Shown here: positions 7,481 to 15,675 of the stretch, in pieces
How the letters are laid out: every line of letters begins with the position of its first letter
Position numbering within the stretch: the stretch's first letter is position 1
From: Actinomycetes bacterium
Lineage (GTDB): Bacteria > Actinomycetota > Acidimicrobiia > Acidimicrobiales > GCA-2861595
NCBI GenBank assembly: GCA_023264975.1
Contig: JAHFUS010000033.1
Location: 1 to 42,900, forward strand
DNA length: 42,900 nt
Reading direction: 5' to 3'
Made by a program: the position numbers and the translations under genes
Notes under the pieces: generated by a model
The model's input: only the letters and a program-made list of their open reading frames with translations
What the model was told of the DNA's origin: nothing
Databases searched by the model: none

Positions 7481-8365
7481 GTGCTGCACACGGCTCTCGC
7501 CTCGGCCGCCGCGCTGGTGGCGCTGGCGTTCTCCATGTGCACCTTCGAGCGCTGGATGGCCCGGCACCGCCCGCACGAGCTGGCGTGGAGCGTGTCCCTG
7601 GCCCTGTTCGCCCTGGCCTCGGGCGCACTGGCGGCCGGGGCGGCCCTCGGATGGGGCCCGGTCACCTTCCGACTCTTCTACCTGTTCGGCGCCATCGTCA
7701 ACGTGCCGTTCCTCGCCCTCGGCACCGTGTACCTGCTGGCGCCAAGGCGCAGGGCCGACCTGTGCGCGGTCGGGGTGGTGGTGTTCTCGGCCTTCGCCGC
7801 CGGCGTGGTGGTGGTCGCCCCCTTCACCGCCGCACTCCCCCGCCACGAACTGGCCCGGGGCTCAGAGGTCTTCGGCCCACTACCCCGCATCCTGGCCGCC
7901 TCGGCGTCCGGTCTCGGTGCGCTGGTGGTGGTGGCGGGAGCCGTCTGGAGCGCGACCAAGGTGCGAAGGGCGCGGGTCGTGGTGGCCAACGTCCTCATCG
8001 CCCTCGGCACTTTGATCACCGGAGCCAGCGGGCTGTTCAACTCCGTGCTCGACGAGATGACCGGCTTCGCCGTCGCCCTGGTGGTGGGCATCACCGTCTT
8101 GTTCGCCGGCTTCCTGGTGGCCACCACCGGCGGGCGTCGACCGCCGCCGGCCCGGGCCCTGCCCGGCGGCGGAAATCGCTCCTACCTAGCCTCCGAGGAC
8201 GAGGAACTGGACCAGCGCGGCGCCGAGGATCAGCGCCAGCAGGATGACCACCACGAGAGTCGTGCCGGGTCTCATGCCGCCTCCAAGGTTACGGCGTCAC
8301 CCGGGCGTATGCGCAGCTCGGCCGCGGCCGACACCCTGTCGAGGGCGATCGAGACCAGCCCGTAG
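7481..8365 (+). CDS. seven-helix membrane protein, function unknown
   Basis: From a GTG at 7481 the first 225 residues contain seven hydrophobic segments (about residues 2-25, 33-57, 63-87, 93-117, 128-149, 163-185 and 192-215) separated by short loops, then a charged tail. A TACGCT -10 element ends six bases before the GTG, so the mRNA is probably leaderless. It is divergent from rex. The last 60 residues are polar and lie antisense to a 29-residue gene and the end of the SAM hydrolase gene, a convergent overlap of about 180 bases; the tail may be real or the protein may tolerate it. No family is recognised with confidence. Confidence 0.65.
   Translation: MLHTALASAAALVALAFSMCTFERWMARHRPHELAWSVSLALFALASGALAAGAALGWGPVTFRLFYLFGAIVNVPFLALGTVYLLAPRRRADLCAVGVVVFSAFAAGVVVVAPFTAALPRHELARGSEVFGPLPRILAASASGLGALVVVAGAVWSATKVRRARVVVANVLIALGTLITGASGLFNSVLDEMTGFAVALVVGITVLFAGFLVATTGGRRPPPARALPGGGNRSYLASEDEELDQRGAEDQRQQDDHHESRAGSHAASKVTASPGRMRSSAAADTLSRAIETSP
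8186..8275 (-). CDS. 29-residue single-pass membrane peptide
   Basis: An ATG at 8275 overlaps the TGA of the SAM hydroxide adenosyltransferase gene (ATGA), and the frame encodes MRPGTTLVVVILLALILG followed by AALVQFLVLGG and TAG. One hydrophobic helix spans nearly the whole chain after a short positive N terminus. The exact stop/start overlap argues for translational coupling to the enzyme. Function is unknown. Its coding strand is antisense to the tail of the seven-helix protein gene. Confidence 0.55.
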   Translation of the reverse strand: MRPGTTLVVVILLALILGAALVQFLVLGG

Positions 8366-9081
8366 GAATCCACCACCAAACCGACCTCCCCTGCCTTGAG
8401 CGCACCATAGGTGGCCGCCCGGCTGGCCGTGCGCACCTGGTCGAGCCCCCAGCGCAGGGTGACCCGGTCGCCGAGGGCCTCGATCTCGTCGGGGTCGACG
8501 TTCAGCTGGACGTTGCCGTAGTGGTCCACCCACAGGACCTCGCCCACGAGCTTGCCGTCCTCCTGGCGGGTGAGCGGCAGGATGCCGGGCCGCAGGGTGA
8601 TCGGGTCGACGGCGGGGCCCAACTCGGCCAGGTCGACCCCGTTGCACAGGTGGGCGACGGCGGGGCCGAAGATGTCCCTTCCGGCGAAGGTGGGGCCGGG
8701 CGCCGGCAGCTGGAACGCCTCGTTGGTCAGCTCCACCGCCCGCCCGGAGCCGCCCAGCATGGCCACGGCGGGCGCCAGCAGGCCGTTGTCGGGGCCCACG
8801 AGGGCGGCCTCGCCGGCGCCCACCTCCACCGCCACCGCCCGTCGGTCGGTGCCCACGCCGGGGTCCACCACCGCCAGCACCACACCCGGTGCCATGTACT
8901 GCACGCTGCGGACGAGGGCCAGCGAACCGGCCCGCACGTCGTGGGGCGGGATGTTGTGGGTGATGTCGACGACTGTGGCATGCGGCGCGATCGATCGGAC
9001 CACCGAGGTCACCACGCCGACGAACTCGTCGGTGAGGCCGTAGTCGGAGAGGAACGAGACGGTGTCGTGGTGGCGGCCCAT
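8272..9081 (-). CDS. S-adenosyl-L-methionine hydroxide adenosyltransferase family (DUF62)
   Basis: The 269-residue protein belongs to the family that includes fluorinase and chlorinase; members lacking the halide loop hydrolyse SAM to adenosine and methionine. The sequence shows VSFLSDYGLTDEFVGV at the N terminus, VVDITHNIPPHDVRAG, VVDPGVGTDRRAVAVE and VDHYGNVQLN, supplying the conserved Asp-Arg-His set. ATG at 9081 is preceded by TAGGTT nine bases upstream, so the mRNA is probably leaderless or nearly so. The stop overlaps a 29-residue membrane peptide. Family assignment is firm; the physiological role is not known. Confidence 0.93.
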   Translation of the reverse strand: MGRHHDTVSFLSDYGLTDEFVGVVTSVVRSIAPHATVVDITHNIPPHDVRAGSLALVRSVQYMAPGVVLAVVDPGVGTDRRAVAVEVGAGEAALVGPDNGLLAPAVAMLGGSGRAVELTNEAFQLPAPGPTFAGRDIFGPAVAHLCNGVDLAELGPAVDPITLRPGILPLTRQEDGKLVGEVLWVDHYGNVQLNVDPDEIEALGDRVTLRWGLDQVRTASRAATYGALKAGEVGLVVDSYGLVSIALDRVSAAAELRIRPGDAVTLEAA

Positions 9082-9110
9082 ATAACCGCCAACCTACCCA
9101 GCCGAGGGAG

Positions 9111-9317
9111 TCAGCCGGCCTCGGTGTACCGGTCGCCCAGGTACTTGTCGACGTCGTCCTCCCGTAGGCGGTACGACTTGCCCACCCGGACGGCGGCGAG
9201 CTCGCCGGCGCCGATCAGGCGGTACACCGTCATGTTCGAGACCCGCAAAAGGGCCGCGACCTCGGCAACCGTCAGGAATCGAGCCTTTGCATGGTCTTCC
9301 CGTGCCAGCGCAATCAC
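9111..9317 (-). CDS. excisionase/BldC-type helix-turn-helix DNA-binding protein
   Basis: A 68-residue protein with FLTVAEVAALLRVSNMTVYRLIGAGELAAVRVGKSYRLREDDVDKYL, the compact MerR-like winged HTH of the excisionase/BldC family. It has no sensor domain. A GTG start at 9317 follows a purine-rich GGAGAGGGG; a TACAGT -10 element lies at 9335-9340. It stands directly downstream of proC in the same direction, an arrangement common in actinobacteria. It is not linked to any prophage genes here, so a chromosomal regulator is more likely than an excisionase. Confidence 0.88.
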   Translation of the reverse strand: MIALAREDHAKARFLTVAEVAALLRVSNMTVYRLIGAGELAAVRVGKSYRLREDDVDKYLGDRYTEAG

Positions 9318-9379
9318 CCCTCTCCGCGGCCCGCACTGTACGACACCGTGGCTCCTGAGGGAAGTGGGGCGGATGTGAT

Positions 9380-10180
9380 TCAGCCTCTGGTGTCGCCGAG
9401 GGACCTGGAGCGCTCGGCGGCGGCCTGCACGGCGGCGATGAGGGCGGCCCGCACGGCCCGCTCCTCGAGGGCCTGGAGACCGGCTGCGGTGGTGCCACCG
9501 GGCGAGGTGACGGCGGCCCGCAGCGCCTCCGGACCCTGGCCCGACTCGGCCAGCAGGCGGGCGGAGCCGAGCAGTGTCTGCACGACGAGGGCGGAGCTGG
9601 TGGCCCTGGGCAGGCCGGCCAGCACGCCCGCGTCGATGAGGGCCTCGGCCATGAGGAACACGTAGGCCGGGCCGGAGCCGGACAGGCCGGTGACGGCGTC
9701 GAGCAGGTGCTCGGGCACCCGCACCACCGTGCCGACGGCCGACAGCAGCGCCTCGGCCCAGGCCAGGTCATCATCGGTGGCGGTGGTGCCGCCCGCGATC
9801 GCCGCCGCCCCGGCGCCCACCAGGGCGGGGGTGTTGGGCATGGCCCGTACCGCCCGCACGCCGCCTCCCAGCCAAGCCTCGAGGGAGGCGAGCGGGATGC
9901 CGGCGGCGATGGACAGGGCGACGGGGATGCCGGCGCGGGCCACGGCCCGGCACGCCGCCTCGACGTCGTCCGGCTTGACGGCGACCACGGCGCCGTCGGC
10001 CGCCTGCACGTCCCCGGCCACCACCAGGCCGGGGAAGCGGGCGCGCAGCTCCCGGCGACGGGCCTCGACCTTCTCCACCACGGCGACCTCGGCCGCCTCG
10101 CCCCATCCGGCACCGAGCAGACCGGCCACCAGGGCCTCACCCATCTTGCCGCCGCCCACAACCGTCAGTCGGATGCCCAC
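9380..10180 (-). CDS. proC: pyrroline-5-carboxylate reductase
   Basis: The 266-residue ProC reduces 1-pyrroline-5-carboxylate to proline with NAD(P)H. The Rossmann motif LTVVGGGKMGEALVAGLL begins the protein, VVAVKPDDVEAAC and AAGIPLASLEAWLGG follow, AMPNTPALVGAGAAAI is the family block, and AVTGLSGSGPAYVFLMAEALIDAGVLAGLPR is the C-terminal signature. The open frame extends upstream, but GTG at 10180 gives the conserved N terminus. A strong hairpin lies about 70-110 bases upstream. Confidence 0.96.
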   Translation of the reverse strand: MGIRLTVVGGGKMGEALVAGLLGAGWGEAAEVAVVEKVEARRRELRARFPGLVVAGDVQAADGAVVAVKPDDVEAACRAVARAGIPVALSIAAGIPLASLEAWLGGGVRAVRAMPNTPALVGAGAAAIAGGTTATDDDLAWAEALLSAVGTVVRVPEHLLDAVTGLSGSGPAYVFLMAEALIDAGVLAGLPRATSSALVVQTLLGSARLLAESGQGPEALRAAVTSPGGTTAAGLQALEERAVRAALIAAVQAAAERSRSLGDTRG

Positions 10181-10247
10181 GCCCCGAACGCTGGCGCACG
10201 GCCGCCACGACCGCAACTCGGTTGCACCACGGGGGCCGGACGCGACA

Positions 10248-10292
10248 GGGCTCCCGTCACCACCGTGGTGCGCACAGCGGTGACGGGAGCCC
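10248..10292 (-). terminator. perfect 14-bp hairpin between haloperoxidase-like gene and proC
   Basis: GGGCTCCCGTCACC (10248-10261) is perfectly complementary to GGTGACGGGAGCCC (10279-10292) with a 17-base loop. A second 8-bp GC-rich palindrome (GGCGCCGG/CCGGCGCC) spans 10315-10339. They fill the 234-base gap behind the haloperoxidase-like gene and ahead of proC. No T tract follows, so a GC-type terminator or an RNA processing or regulatory hairpin are both possible. Confidence 0.55.
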
Positions 10293-10414
10293 CGATCAGG
10301 GGCCGGATTTCTGCGGCGCCGGCCCCGGGTCCCGGCGCCTCGCCCAACAAACGCCGGGTGGACGGTACTCGGCCGGCCGGCGGGGCGCAGGGGACATCCG
10401 CGCAAGCGAGTTGG

Positions 10415-11932
10415 TCAGGTTCTGGAGACCTTGGGAGCGCCGTCGGCCTTGGCGTGCTCCACCACGAGCTTGCCGACCTTGGCGCCCACGTCCAGGCCGA
10501 CCGTGCTGTCGAGGGGCCAATGGATGCCGCCCCACGACCGGGAGTTGGCCGCCTCGAGCGCCTTGTCGCGGAAGTCCTTCTCGTCGACCGGGAAGATGTA
10601 GGACAGAACCTCGGCGATGGCCCCCGAGTAGGTGGCGTGGCCGGAGATGTAGGACGGGAAGAACGGCGTGTCGAACAGCGGCTTCCAGGTGGGGTCGACC
10701 CCCGAGTCCTGCACGCCGTTCTCGGGCCGGGGGTCCCAGTAGGCGTACTTGGCGTCCCAGGCAGCGATGCCGGCGTCGGCCATGGCCACGTTGGCCAGGG
10801 CCATCACCCGCTCCATCTGGGGCTCGCTGGGCTTGAGATCACGCAGGTAGGCGATGGTGACCTCGTTCCAGATGCCCGCCGGCAGGGGTGTGCCCTGACC
10901 GCCGGCCCAATAGATCGCCGCCTTGCGCTGGTCCTCGGTGAGGTTCTTCTGGATCTTCACCATCTCCTGGGCGGCCGCCGTGAACTCGGGCGTGCCGAAC
11001 ACCGGAGGCGCCGGCGGACGGAACTGGTCGCCCGACTTCAGCACCCAGGTCTTCCAGGTCCCGGCCGTGGGGGACACAGGGTTGGCAACCTTGCCCGTGG
11101 GCGGCTCCCAGTAGCGGGGCCGGCCACCGGGACGCTTGCCGTCCCAGGGCTTGTCGGAGCCGTCGGCCTTGGCGTGGGCGATGACCGCCTCGGCCACCTG
11201 CTTGCCGAGCGCCTGCCCGGCGTCCACGTCGCTGCGGCGGGCGGCGCCGGCCAGCACCCGAGAGTCGGCGGCCTGGTCGGCGTCCTCCTGGAGGCGCAGG
11301 GCGGGCCGCTCGGGGAACAGGTAGGCGATGACCTGGGAGGTGGCCTGGGCGATGGCAGCGTGCTCGTTCGGGTAGGACGGGTCAGGGCCGGCCTCGGCGA
11401 TCGTCTCGACCGAGTCGGGCGCCTTGCGGTTGTATTCGTACTTGTAGTGCCAGGTGGCGACCATGGCGTCATAGGCGGCCACGGCGACGTAGCCATAGGC
11501 CCGTGATGCTGCGGCAGGATCCTTCTCCCGGGCCGACACCAGCTCCAGGGCGGTGGCCATCCATGGTGCCGAGACGGGCTCGCCCTCGCCGCCCCATTTG
11601 TGGACGAAGTCGGCGACCTCGGGCGTGCGCTCGGCCACCAGGGCCTTGAGCTCGGTGTCTTCCGCCTTCTCCTCGGCCGAGCCAGCCGCCGGGGGCGCAG
11701 GCACGTCGAATTGGTCGGGCGATGTGAGGACCCAGGGCTTCCAGTCGCCCGCCGTCGGCTCCGCCTTGGCGGCTACGGTCCCGGCCGCCGCCGTCGTGTC
11801 GCTCGTGGCGTCGGACGATGTCTTGTCGTCACTCGAACAGGCGCCGACCACGAGGGCCACTGCAAGGACCAGCGCGACCGGGCGGAGCCGGTCGGCGCGG
11901 GCACGCCCGGGTGTGCGGGGAAGCATGGTCAC
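10415..11932 (-). CDS. exported vanadium-haloperoxidase/PAP2-like lipoprotein
   Basis: The 505-residue product starts with a signal peptide ending in a lipobox (VVGAC), so it is probably membrane-anchored outside the cell. The C-terminal half carries the full vanadate/phosphate pocket: K-x6-RP in KYAYWDPRP (about 394-402), SGH in SYISGHATYSG (about 430) and SR-x5-H-x3-D in SRSWGGIHWPLD (about 467-478). Members are vanadium-dependent haloperoxidases or acid phosphatases; which activity applies cannot be told. The phrase TAGxWKxWVLxSxDQFxxPAPP occurs twice, near residues 60 and 290, suggesting an internal duplication. GTG at 11932 or ATG at 11926 may be the start behind AAAGGGA. Confidence 0.88.
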   Translation of the reverse strand: MTMLPRTPGRARADRLRPVALVLAVALVVGACSSDDKTSSDATSDTTAAAGTVAAKAEPTAGDWKPWVLTSPDQFDVPAPPAAGSAEEKAEDTELKALVAERTPEVADFVHKWGGEGEPVSAPWMATALELVSAREKDPAAASRAYGYVAVAAYDAMVATWHYKYEYNRKAPDSVETIAEAGPDPSYPNEHAAIAQATSQVIAYLFPERPALRLQEDADQAADSRVLAGAARRSDVDAGQALGKQVAEAVIAHAKADGSDKPWDGKRPGGRPRYWEPPTGKVANPVSPTAGTWKTWVLKSGDQFRPPAPPVFGTPEFTAAAQEMVKIQKNLTEDQRKAAIYWAGGQGTPLPAGIWNEVTIAYLRDLKPSEPQMERVMALANVAMADAGIAAWDAKYAYWDPRPENGVQDSGVDPTWKPLFDTPFFPSYISGHATYSGAIAEVLSYIFPVDEKDFRDKALEAANSRSWGGIHWPLDSTVGLDVGAKVGKLVVEHAKADGAPKVSRT

Positions 11933-12036
11933 GAAGTCCCTTTCGGCAGCTCGCTTCGGAACATACGCCAGCCGCGTAAGCGGGCCGTAGTCAATGCGTA
12001 ATCACCCGGCGCCCGACCGACGGCGCCCTGGGCCCC

Positions 12037-12894
12037 TCAGGATGCCAGGACCGCTGCCGTGTAGGCGATCCGCACGGGAGCGCACCAGATCACGATCGAC
12101 TTGATCTTGTCGCGCGTCAGGCCGGCGGGAAGGAGGTAGTTCTCGCTGCCGACCGTGCTCTTCAGATTGCCCAGCTCCACGTATGGCGAGTCCACTGCGT
12201 CCTTGCTCGTCTTCGGAGCCGGCGACTCGCTGACCCACACGAACAGGTCGGTGTTGCTCGACACCTCGAACTGCTCGAGGCGCAGCGCAAGGGCGCCGTC
12301 GGGGAGCTCGAACAGCTTGGCCGTGCCCTTCCCCTTCATCTCGACGTTGTAGAACTCGCCCTGCCCCAGCACCTTGCCGGTGTCCATGCCGGGCAGCGGC
12401 GGCTCCACCAGGGGTGTGTCGATCTGCTGGTCGACCGTGATCTCCCACGCCGACGTGGCCTGCACTATCAGCTTCACCGTGCCGTCCACGATGCCGTAGC
12501 CGACCGCCTTATCGGGCTTGTCGGTCGAGACGGAGCAGGGGCTGTCGACCGTGGCCTGGGGGTGACGGGACCGCTTGGGGTCGCTGTCCACCCTGAGGTG
12601 CCCGGTCTCGCACTTCCAGCGGGCCCGCCACTGGATGGCGCCCTTCAGGATGTCGAATGTGGGCGTCGTCTCGTTCCCCGTGCCGTTGAAGGTGGTGACC
12701 GTCTCCCAGCGGGGCGCGGATGTCGGCCCGCGGGCCGTGGTGGGCGTGGTGTCCTCAGCCGTCGTGGTCGTCGTGCCCGAGGCGGTGGGCTCGTCTCGCG
12801 CGCGGCACGCGACCACGGTGAGCACCAGGACCAACAGCGTGGGTACGAGACTGCCACCGCCTCTGCTCGCCACCGATGATCCCCGGGCCCTCAT
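12037..12894 (-). CDS. DM13-domain lipoprotein
   Basis: A 285-residue protein with a short signal peptide and lipobox (LTVVAC), then a Thr-rich linker (TTTTTAEDTTPTTA) and a middle region with several cysteines (KCETGH, SPCSVS). The last 110 residues match the DM13 fold: GQGEFYNVEMKGKGTAKLFE, LRLEQFEVSSNTDLFVWVS, LGNLKSTVGSENYLLP and KSIVIWCAPVRIAYTAAVL, including the conserved IWC cysteine. DM13 domains are proposed extracellular redox or electron-transfer modules. A TACCGT element eight bases before the ATG at 12894 suggests a leaderless mRNA. Neighbouring genes are also cell-envelope proteins. Confidence 0.85.
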   Translation of the reverse strand: MRARGSSVASRGGGSLVPTLLVLVLTVVACRARDEPTASGTTTTTAEDTTPTTARGPTSAPRWETVTTFNGTGNETTPTFDILKGAIQWRARWKCETGHLRVDSDPKRSRHPQATVDSPCSVSTDKPDKAVGYGIVDGTVKLIVQATSAWEITVDQQIDTPLVEPPLPGMDTGKVLGQGEFYNVEMKGKGTAKLFELPDGALALRLEQFEVSSNTDLFVWVSESPAPKTSKDAVDSPYVELGNLKSTVGSENYLLPAGLTRDKIKSIVIWCAPVRIAYTAAVLAS

Positions 12895-12949
12895 CACCCG
12901 AGACGGTACTTGGCGGCGACGAAATCCACAGCGCGGGGAGTGCCAGCCC

Positions 12950-14110
12950 TCAGGGCAGGTAGCGCATGGGGTTCTGGGGCGAGCCCCCGACCCGGGTCTC
13001 GAAATGGAGGTGGGGCCCGGTGGAGTGCCCCGTCGAGCCGACGTAGCCGATGACCTCGCCCCCCTCGACTCTGGCGCCGTCATTGGTGCCTATTCGGCTC
13101 TGGTGGGCGTAAAGGGTGCTCAGGCCACCGCCGTGGTCGATGATCACGCAGTTGCCGTAACCGCTCATAGAGCCGGCGAAAATGACCTCGCCCGCCTTGG
13201 CCGCCCGGATCGGCGCGCCCGTGCCGGCACCGATGTCGATGCCCGCATGCAGGCGTCCCCAGCGGGAGCCGAAGCCCGACGTGATGCTGCCCCGGACAGG
13301 CCACGACAGGCCGGCGCCGGAGACGCGGCCGTCGGTCCCGGGATCGTCGGCGTCGCCCCGGGAGGCGCGGGCCGACTCGCGGGACCGGATCAGGGCGGTG
13401 AGGCCCGACTCCTGCGCGGCCACCGCGTCGGCCTCGGCCTGGTACTGGCGGATGCGGGCGTCGAGGGCGGCCGACAGGCGCCGCTTCTCCTTGCGGGCCT
13501 TCTGGAGCTCGGACAGCCGGGCCAGCACGACCTGGCGGCGCTTGGCGGCCAGGTCGCGGGCGGCATCGGCTTTGACCTTCTCGTCGCCCAGGTCCTCGCG
13601 CAGGGCACGTAGGCGGTCGAGCACGTCGCGGTCCCTGTTGGTGACCTGGGCCAGCAGCGAGCTGCGCCGGCTGGCATCGCCCAGGTCCTTGGCACCGATC
13701 ACGCCGACCAGGGCGTTGTCCTTGGGCCGGACGTACACCGACACCGCCCGGTTCACCACCGCTGTGTGCAGGGTCGTCATCTCGGTCTCGGTGGCGGCGA
13801 TCCTGGACTCGGACTCGGCCACCGCCGCCAGGGCAGCCATGACGGCCTGACGGGCGGCGTCGGCGCCCGCCTGCTGTGCCGCCACCTGACGGTCGAGCAC
13901 CTTGACGGCCGACGTGAGCTGTGCGTCGGTGGCCCGGAGGTGGTTCAGCTCGGCCGCCAGCGTGGCCCTCTTCTTGCGGGCCGCCTCGCGCTTGGCCTGG
14001 ATGGTGGCAGTGGATTCCTTGGCGCCGGCCGGCGGGGCGAGAGCGAGGACGAGGACGGCGATGACGACCAGCACGACGGCTCTGGACGTCTTCCCGTGCC
14101 CTGAACCCAC
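12950..14110 (-). CDS. exported coiled-coil M23 family peptidase (LytM/EnvC type)
   Basis: A 386-residue secreted cell-wall protein. After a signal sequence (VVLVVIAVLVLALAPPAGAKE) comes a long heptad-rich coiled coil (about residues 30-240), then a LytM domain: RWGRLHAGIDIGAGTGAPIRA with the zinc His and Asp, and STGPHLHFETRVGG with the HxH pair near residue 367. These cut peptidoglycan cross-links or activate amidases. The GTG at 14110 is chosen because AGGAGG sits nine bases upstream. A TACCGT -10 (14150-14155) gives a short leader. An AGTGAC-TCCC-GTCACT palindrome (14155-14170) overlaps that element and may be an operator. Confidence 0.9.
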   Translation of the reverse strand: MGSGHGKTSRAVVLVVIAVLVLALAPPAGAKESTATIQAKREAARKKRATLAAELNHLRATDAQLTSAVKVLDRQVAAQQAGADAARQAVMAALAAVAESESRIAATETEMTTLHTAVVNRAVSVYVRPKDNALVGVIGAKDLGDASRRSSLLAQVTNRDRDVLDRLRALREDLGDEKVKADAARDLAAKRRQVVLARLSELQKARKEKRRLSAALDARIRQYQAEADAVAAQESGLTALIRSRESARASRGDADDPGTDGRVSGAGLSWPVRGSITSGFGSRWGRLHAGIDIGAGTGAPIRAAKAGEVIFAGSMSGYGNCVIIDHGGGLSTLYAHQSRIGTNDGARVEGGEVIGYVGSTGHSTGPHLHFETRVGGSPQNPMRYLP

Positions 14111-14149
14111 CCGCGGCCCCCTCCTCGTGCCCCCGGCGGAGCTCAGGGA

Positions 14150-14170
14150 ACGGTAGTGACTCCCGTCACT
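14150..14170 (-). promoter_or_regulatory. promoter and palindrome upstream of the M23 peptidase gene
   Basis: TACCGT on the minus strand (14155-14150) would start a leader of about 33 bases that includes the AGGAGG ribosome site. Immediately upstream a 6-bp-arm palindrome AGTGAC-TCCC-GTCACT (14155-14170) overlaps the promoter, a plausible repressor site. The rest of the 14171-14369 gap shows no gene. Confidence 0.35.
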
Positions 14171-14369
14171 TAGCGCAACAACCACGTCAGCCGCGGGGCC
14201 CGGGCAGGCACCCTGCGACCGGACGCGCCGAGGCCCGAGAAACCTCCCGGCGTCATTCGCACTTCCCCGAACGAATGGCGCCGTTCCGCCCCTCGGGCCA
14301 CCGGCTTCGCCACCGTAGCGTCCACCTCAGGAGCCGACAAGGGGGAGCGCCTCCTTGTCATCGAGCGCG

Positions 14370-15590
14370 TCAGCGGCACTCCACGAGGGTGCGGGCCGTG
14401 AGCTCGGCGCACAGCGAGCGCAGGCGGGTCGCGGCGCCCGACCAGGTGTACCGGAGCGACCGTTCGGCCGCCCGGCGACCCATCTCGGCGGCCAGCTGGG
14501 GGTGGAGGAGGAGCTGCGCCGTGTGGGCCGCGTAGTCGGCCGGGTCGCGGCCCTCGACCAGGAAGCCGGTGCGCCCGTGGTCGACCAAGGTCCGGAGGCC
14601 GCCGACCGCCGCGGCCACGACCGGCGTGCCGCAGGCGGCCGCCTCCAGCGCCACCAGGCCGAACGACTCCGACCGGCTGGGCACCAGGCACACATCGGCC
14701 GCCCGGTAGTAGGTGGAGAGCAGCTCGTGGGGGGCGGGCGGCACCATGCGCACCCGGCCTGCGACACCGAGATCGGCGATCAAAGCGCGGATGCGGGCCA
14801 GCTCGGCGGCGCCATCCCGTCCGCTGGGGCCGCCGACCACCACCAGCGACGCATCGGGCACGCTGGGGAGGATCTCGGCCAGCGCCCATACAGCGACGTC
14901 GAGGCCCTTGAGGGCCTGGATGCGGCCGACGAACAGCAGCATCGGCCCATCGTTCGAAAGGCCGAGAGCACGCCTGGCCTGGGGCCGGTGGCCCGGCGAG
15001 AAGAAGGCATGGTCGACGCCCGGGGGCACGATCTCGATGCGGTGGGGGTCGGCGTCGTACAACGCCGCGATCTGGTCCGCCTCGACGGTGCACGACGCCA
15101 GCACGGCGTCCGAGCAGCCGATGACCTCCAGCTCCGCCTTGGTACGGCGGTCGGGGTCGACGTCGCCTTCCGCCTTCACCCGGGCGAGGGTGTGGAAGGT
15201 GGACACGAGCGGCAGGTCGAGGCGGTGCTTGAGGGCGTGGCCCACCACCCCGGACAGCCAGTAGTTGGCCGAGATGGCGTCGGCCGGGTACCCCCGCTCC
15301 ATGCGGGCCAGGACGCCCTCGGTGAACTCACCGGTGAGGGACGGGAGGTCCTCCTTGTCCACCTCGGCGAGGGGGCCGGCGGCCACGTGGTGGACCCGGA
15401 AGCCCGGCTCCACCTGCACCACGGCGGACAGCTCGGGCGACCAGGCCCGGGTGTACACGTCGCACCCCACGCCGCTGCGGGCCAGGGCGGCGGACAGCTG
15501 GCGCACGTACACGTTCATCCCGCCGCCGTCGCCCGCGCCGGGCTGGGCCAGCGGCGACGTGTGCATGGAGAGGACGGCGAGGCGGCGCAT
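14370..15590 (-). CDS. mshA: D-inositol-3-phosphate glycosyltransferase, mycothiol pathway
   Basis: The 406-residue GT4 enzyme transfers GlcNAc from UDP-GlcNAc to inositol phosphate, the first step of mycothiol synthesis. The N terminus LAVLSMHTSPLAQPG with GDGGGMNVYVRQL is characteristic of MshA, as are YWLSGVVGHAL and STFHTLARVKAEGD. The donor half has IVPPGVDHAFFSPG, LFVGRIQALKGLD and the E-x7-E block PSRSESFGLVALEAAACG (about 290-308). Mycothiol is confined to Actinomycetota, so this gene supports the host assignment. ATG 15590 is preceded by TAGGGT 12 bases upstream. Other msh genes are not in the window. Confidence 0.92.
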   Translation of the reverse strand: MRRLAVLSMHTSPLAQPGAGDGGGMNVYVRQLSAALARSGVGCDVYTRAWSPELSAVVQVEPGFRVHHVAAGPLAEVDKEDLPSLTGEFTEGVLARMERGYPADAISANYWLSGVVGHALKHRLDLPLVSTFHTLARVKAEGDVDPDRRTKAELEVIGCSDAVLASCTVEADQIAALYDADPHRIEIVPPGVDHAFFSPGHRPQARRALGLSNDGPMLLFVGRIQALKGLDVAVWALAEILPSVPDASLVVVGGPSGRDGAAELARIRALIADLGVAGRVRMVPPAPHELLSTYYRAADVCLVPSRSESFGLVALEAAACGTPVVAAAVGGLRTLVDHGRTGFLVEGRDPADYAAHTAQLLLHPQLAAEMGRRAAERSLRYTWSGAATRLRSLCAELTARTLVECR

Positions 15591-15675
15591 GGATCAACGT
15601 CAACCCTAGGCGGGGCCGTCGTCTTCCTTCCTCTCGCATCGGAGCGGGCCGGAACAGCCGCCGGCGGGGTGTGGC

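Noticed and set aside
9111-9317. Phage excisionase
   Set aside because: The HTH type fits, but there is no integrase, attachment site or phage gene nearby, and the proC-linked position is common in actinobacteria.
14111-14369. Possible c-di-AMP (ydaO-type) riboswitch before the M23 peptidase gene
   Set aside because: Such riboswitches often precede actinobacterial cell-wall hydrolase genes, but the expected conserved segments were not found, and the nearest -10 element gives a leader of only about 33 bases.
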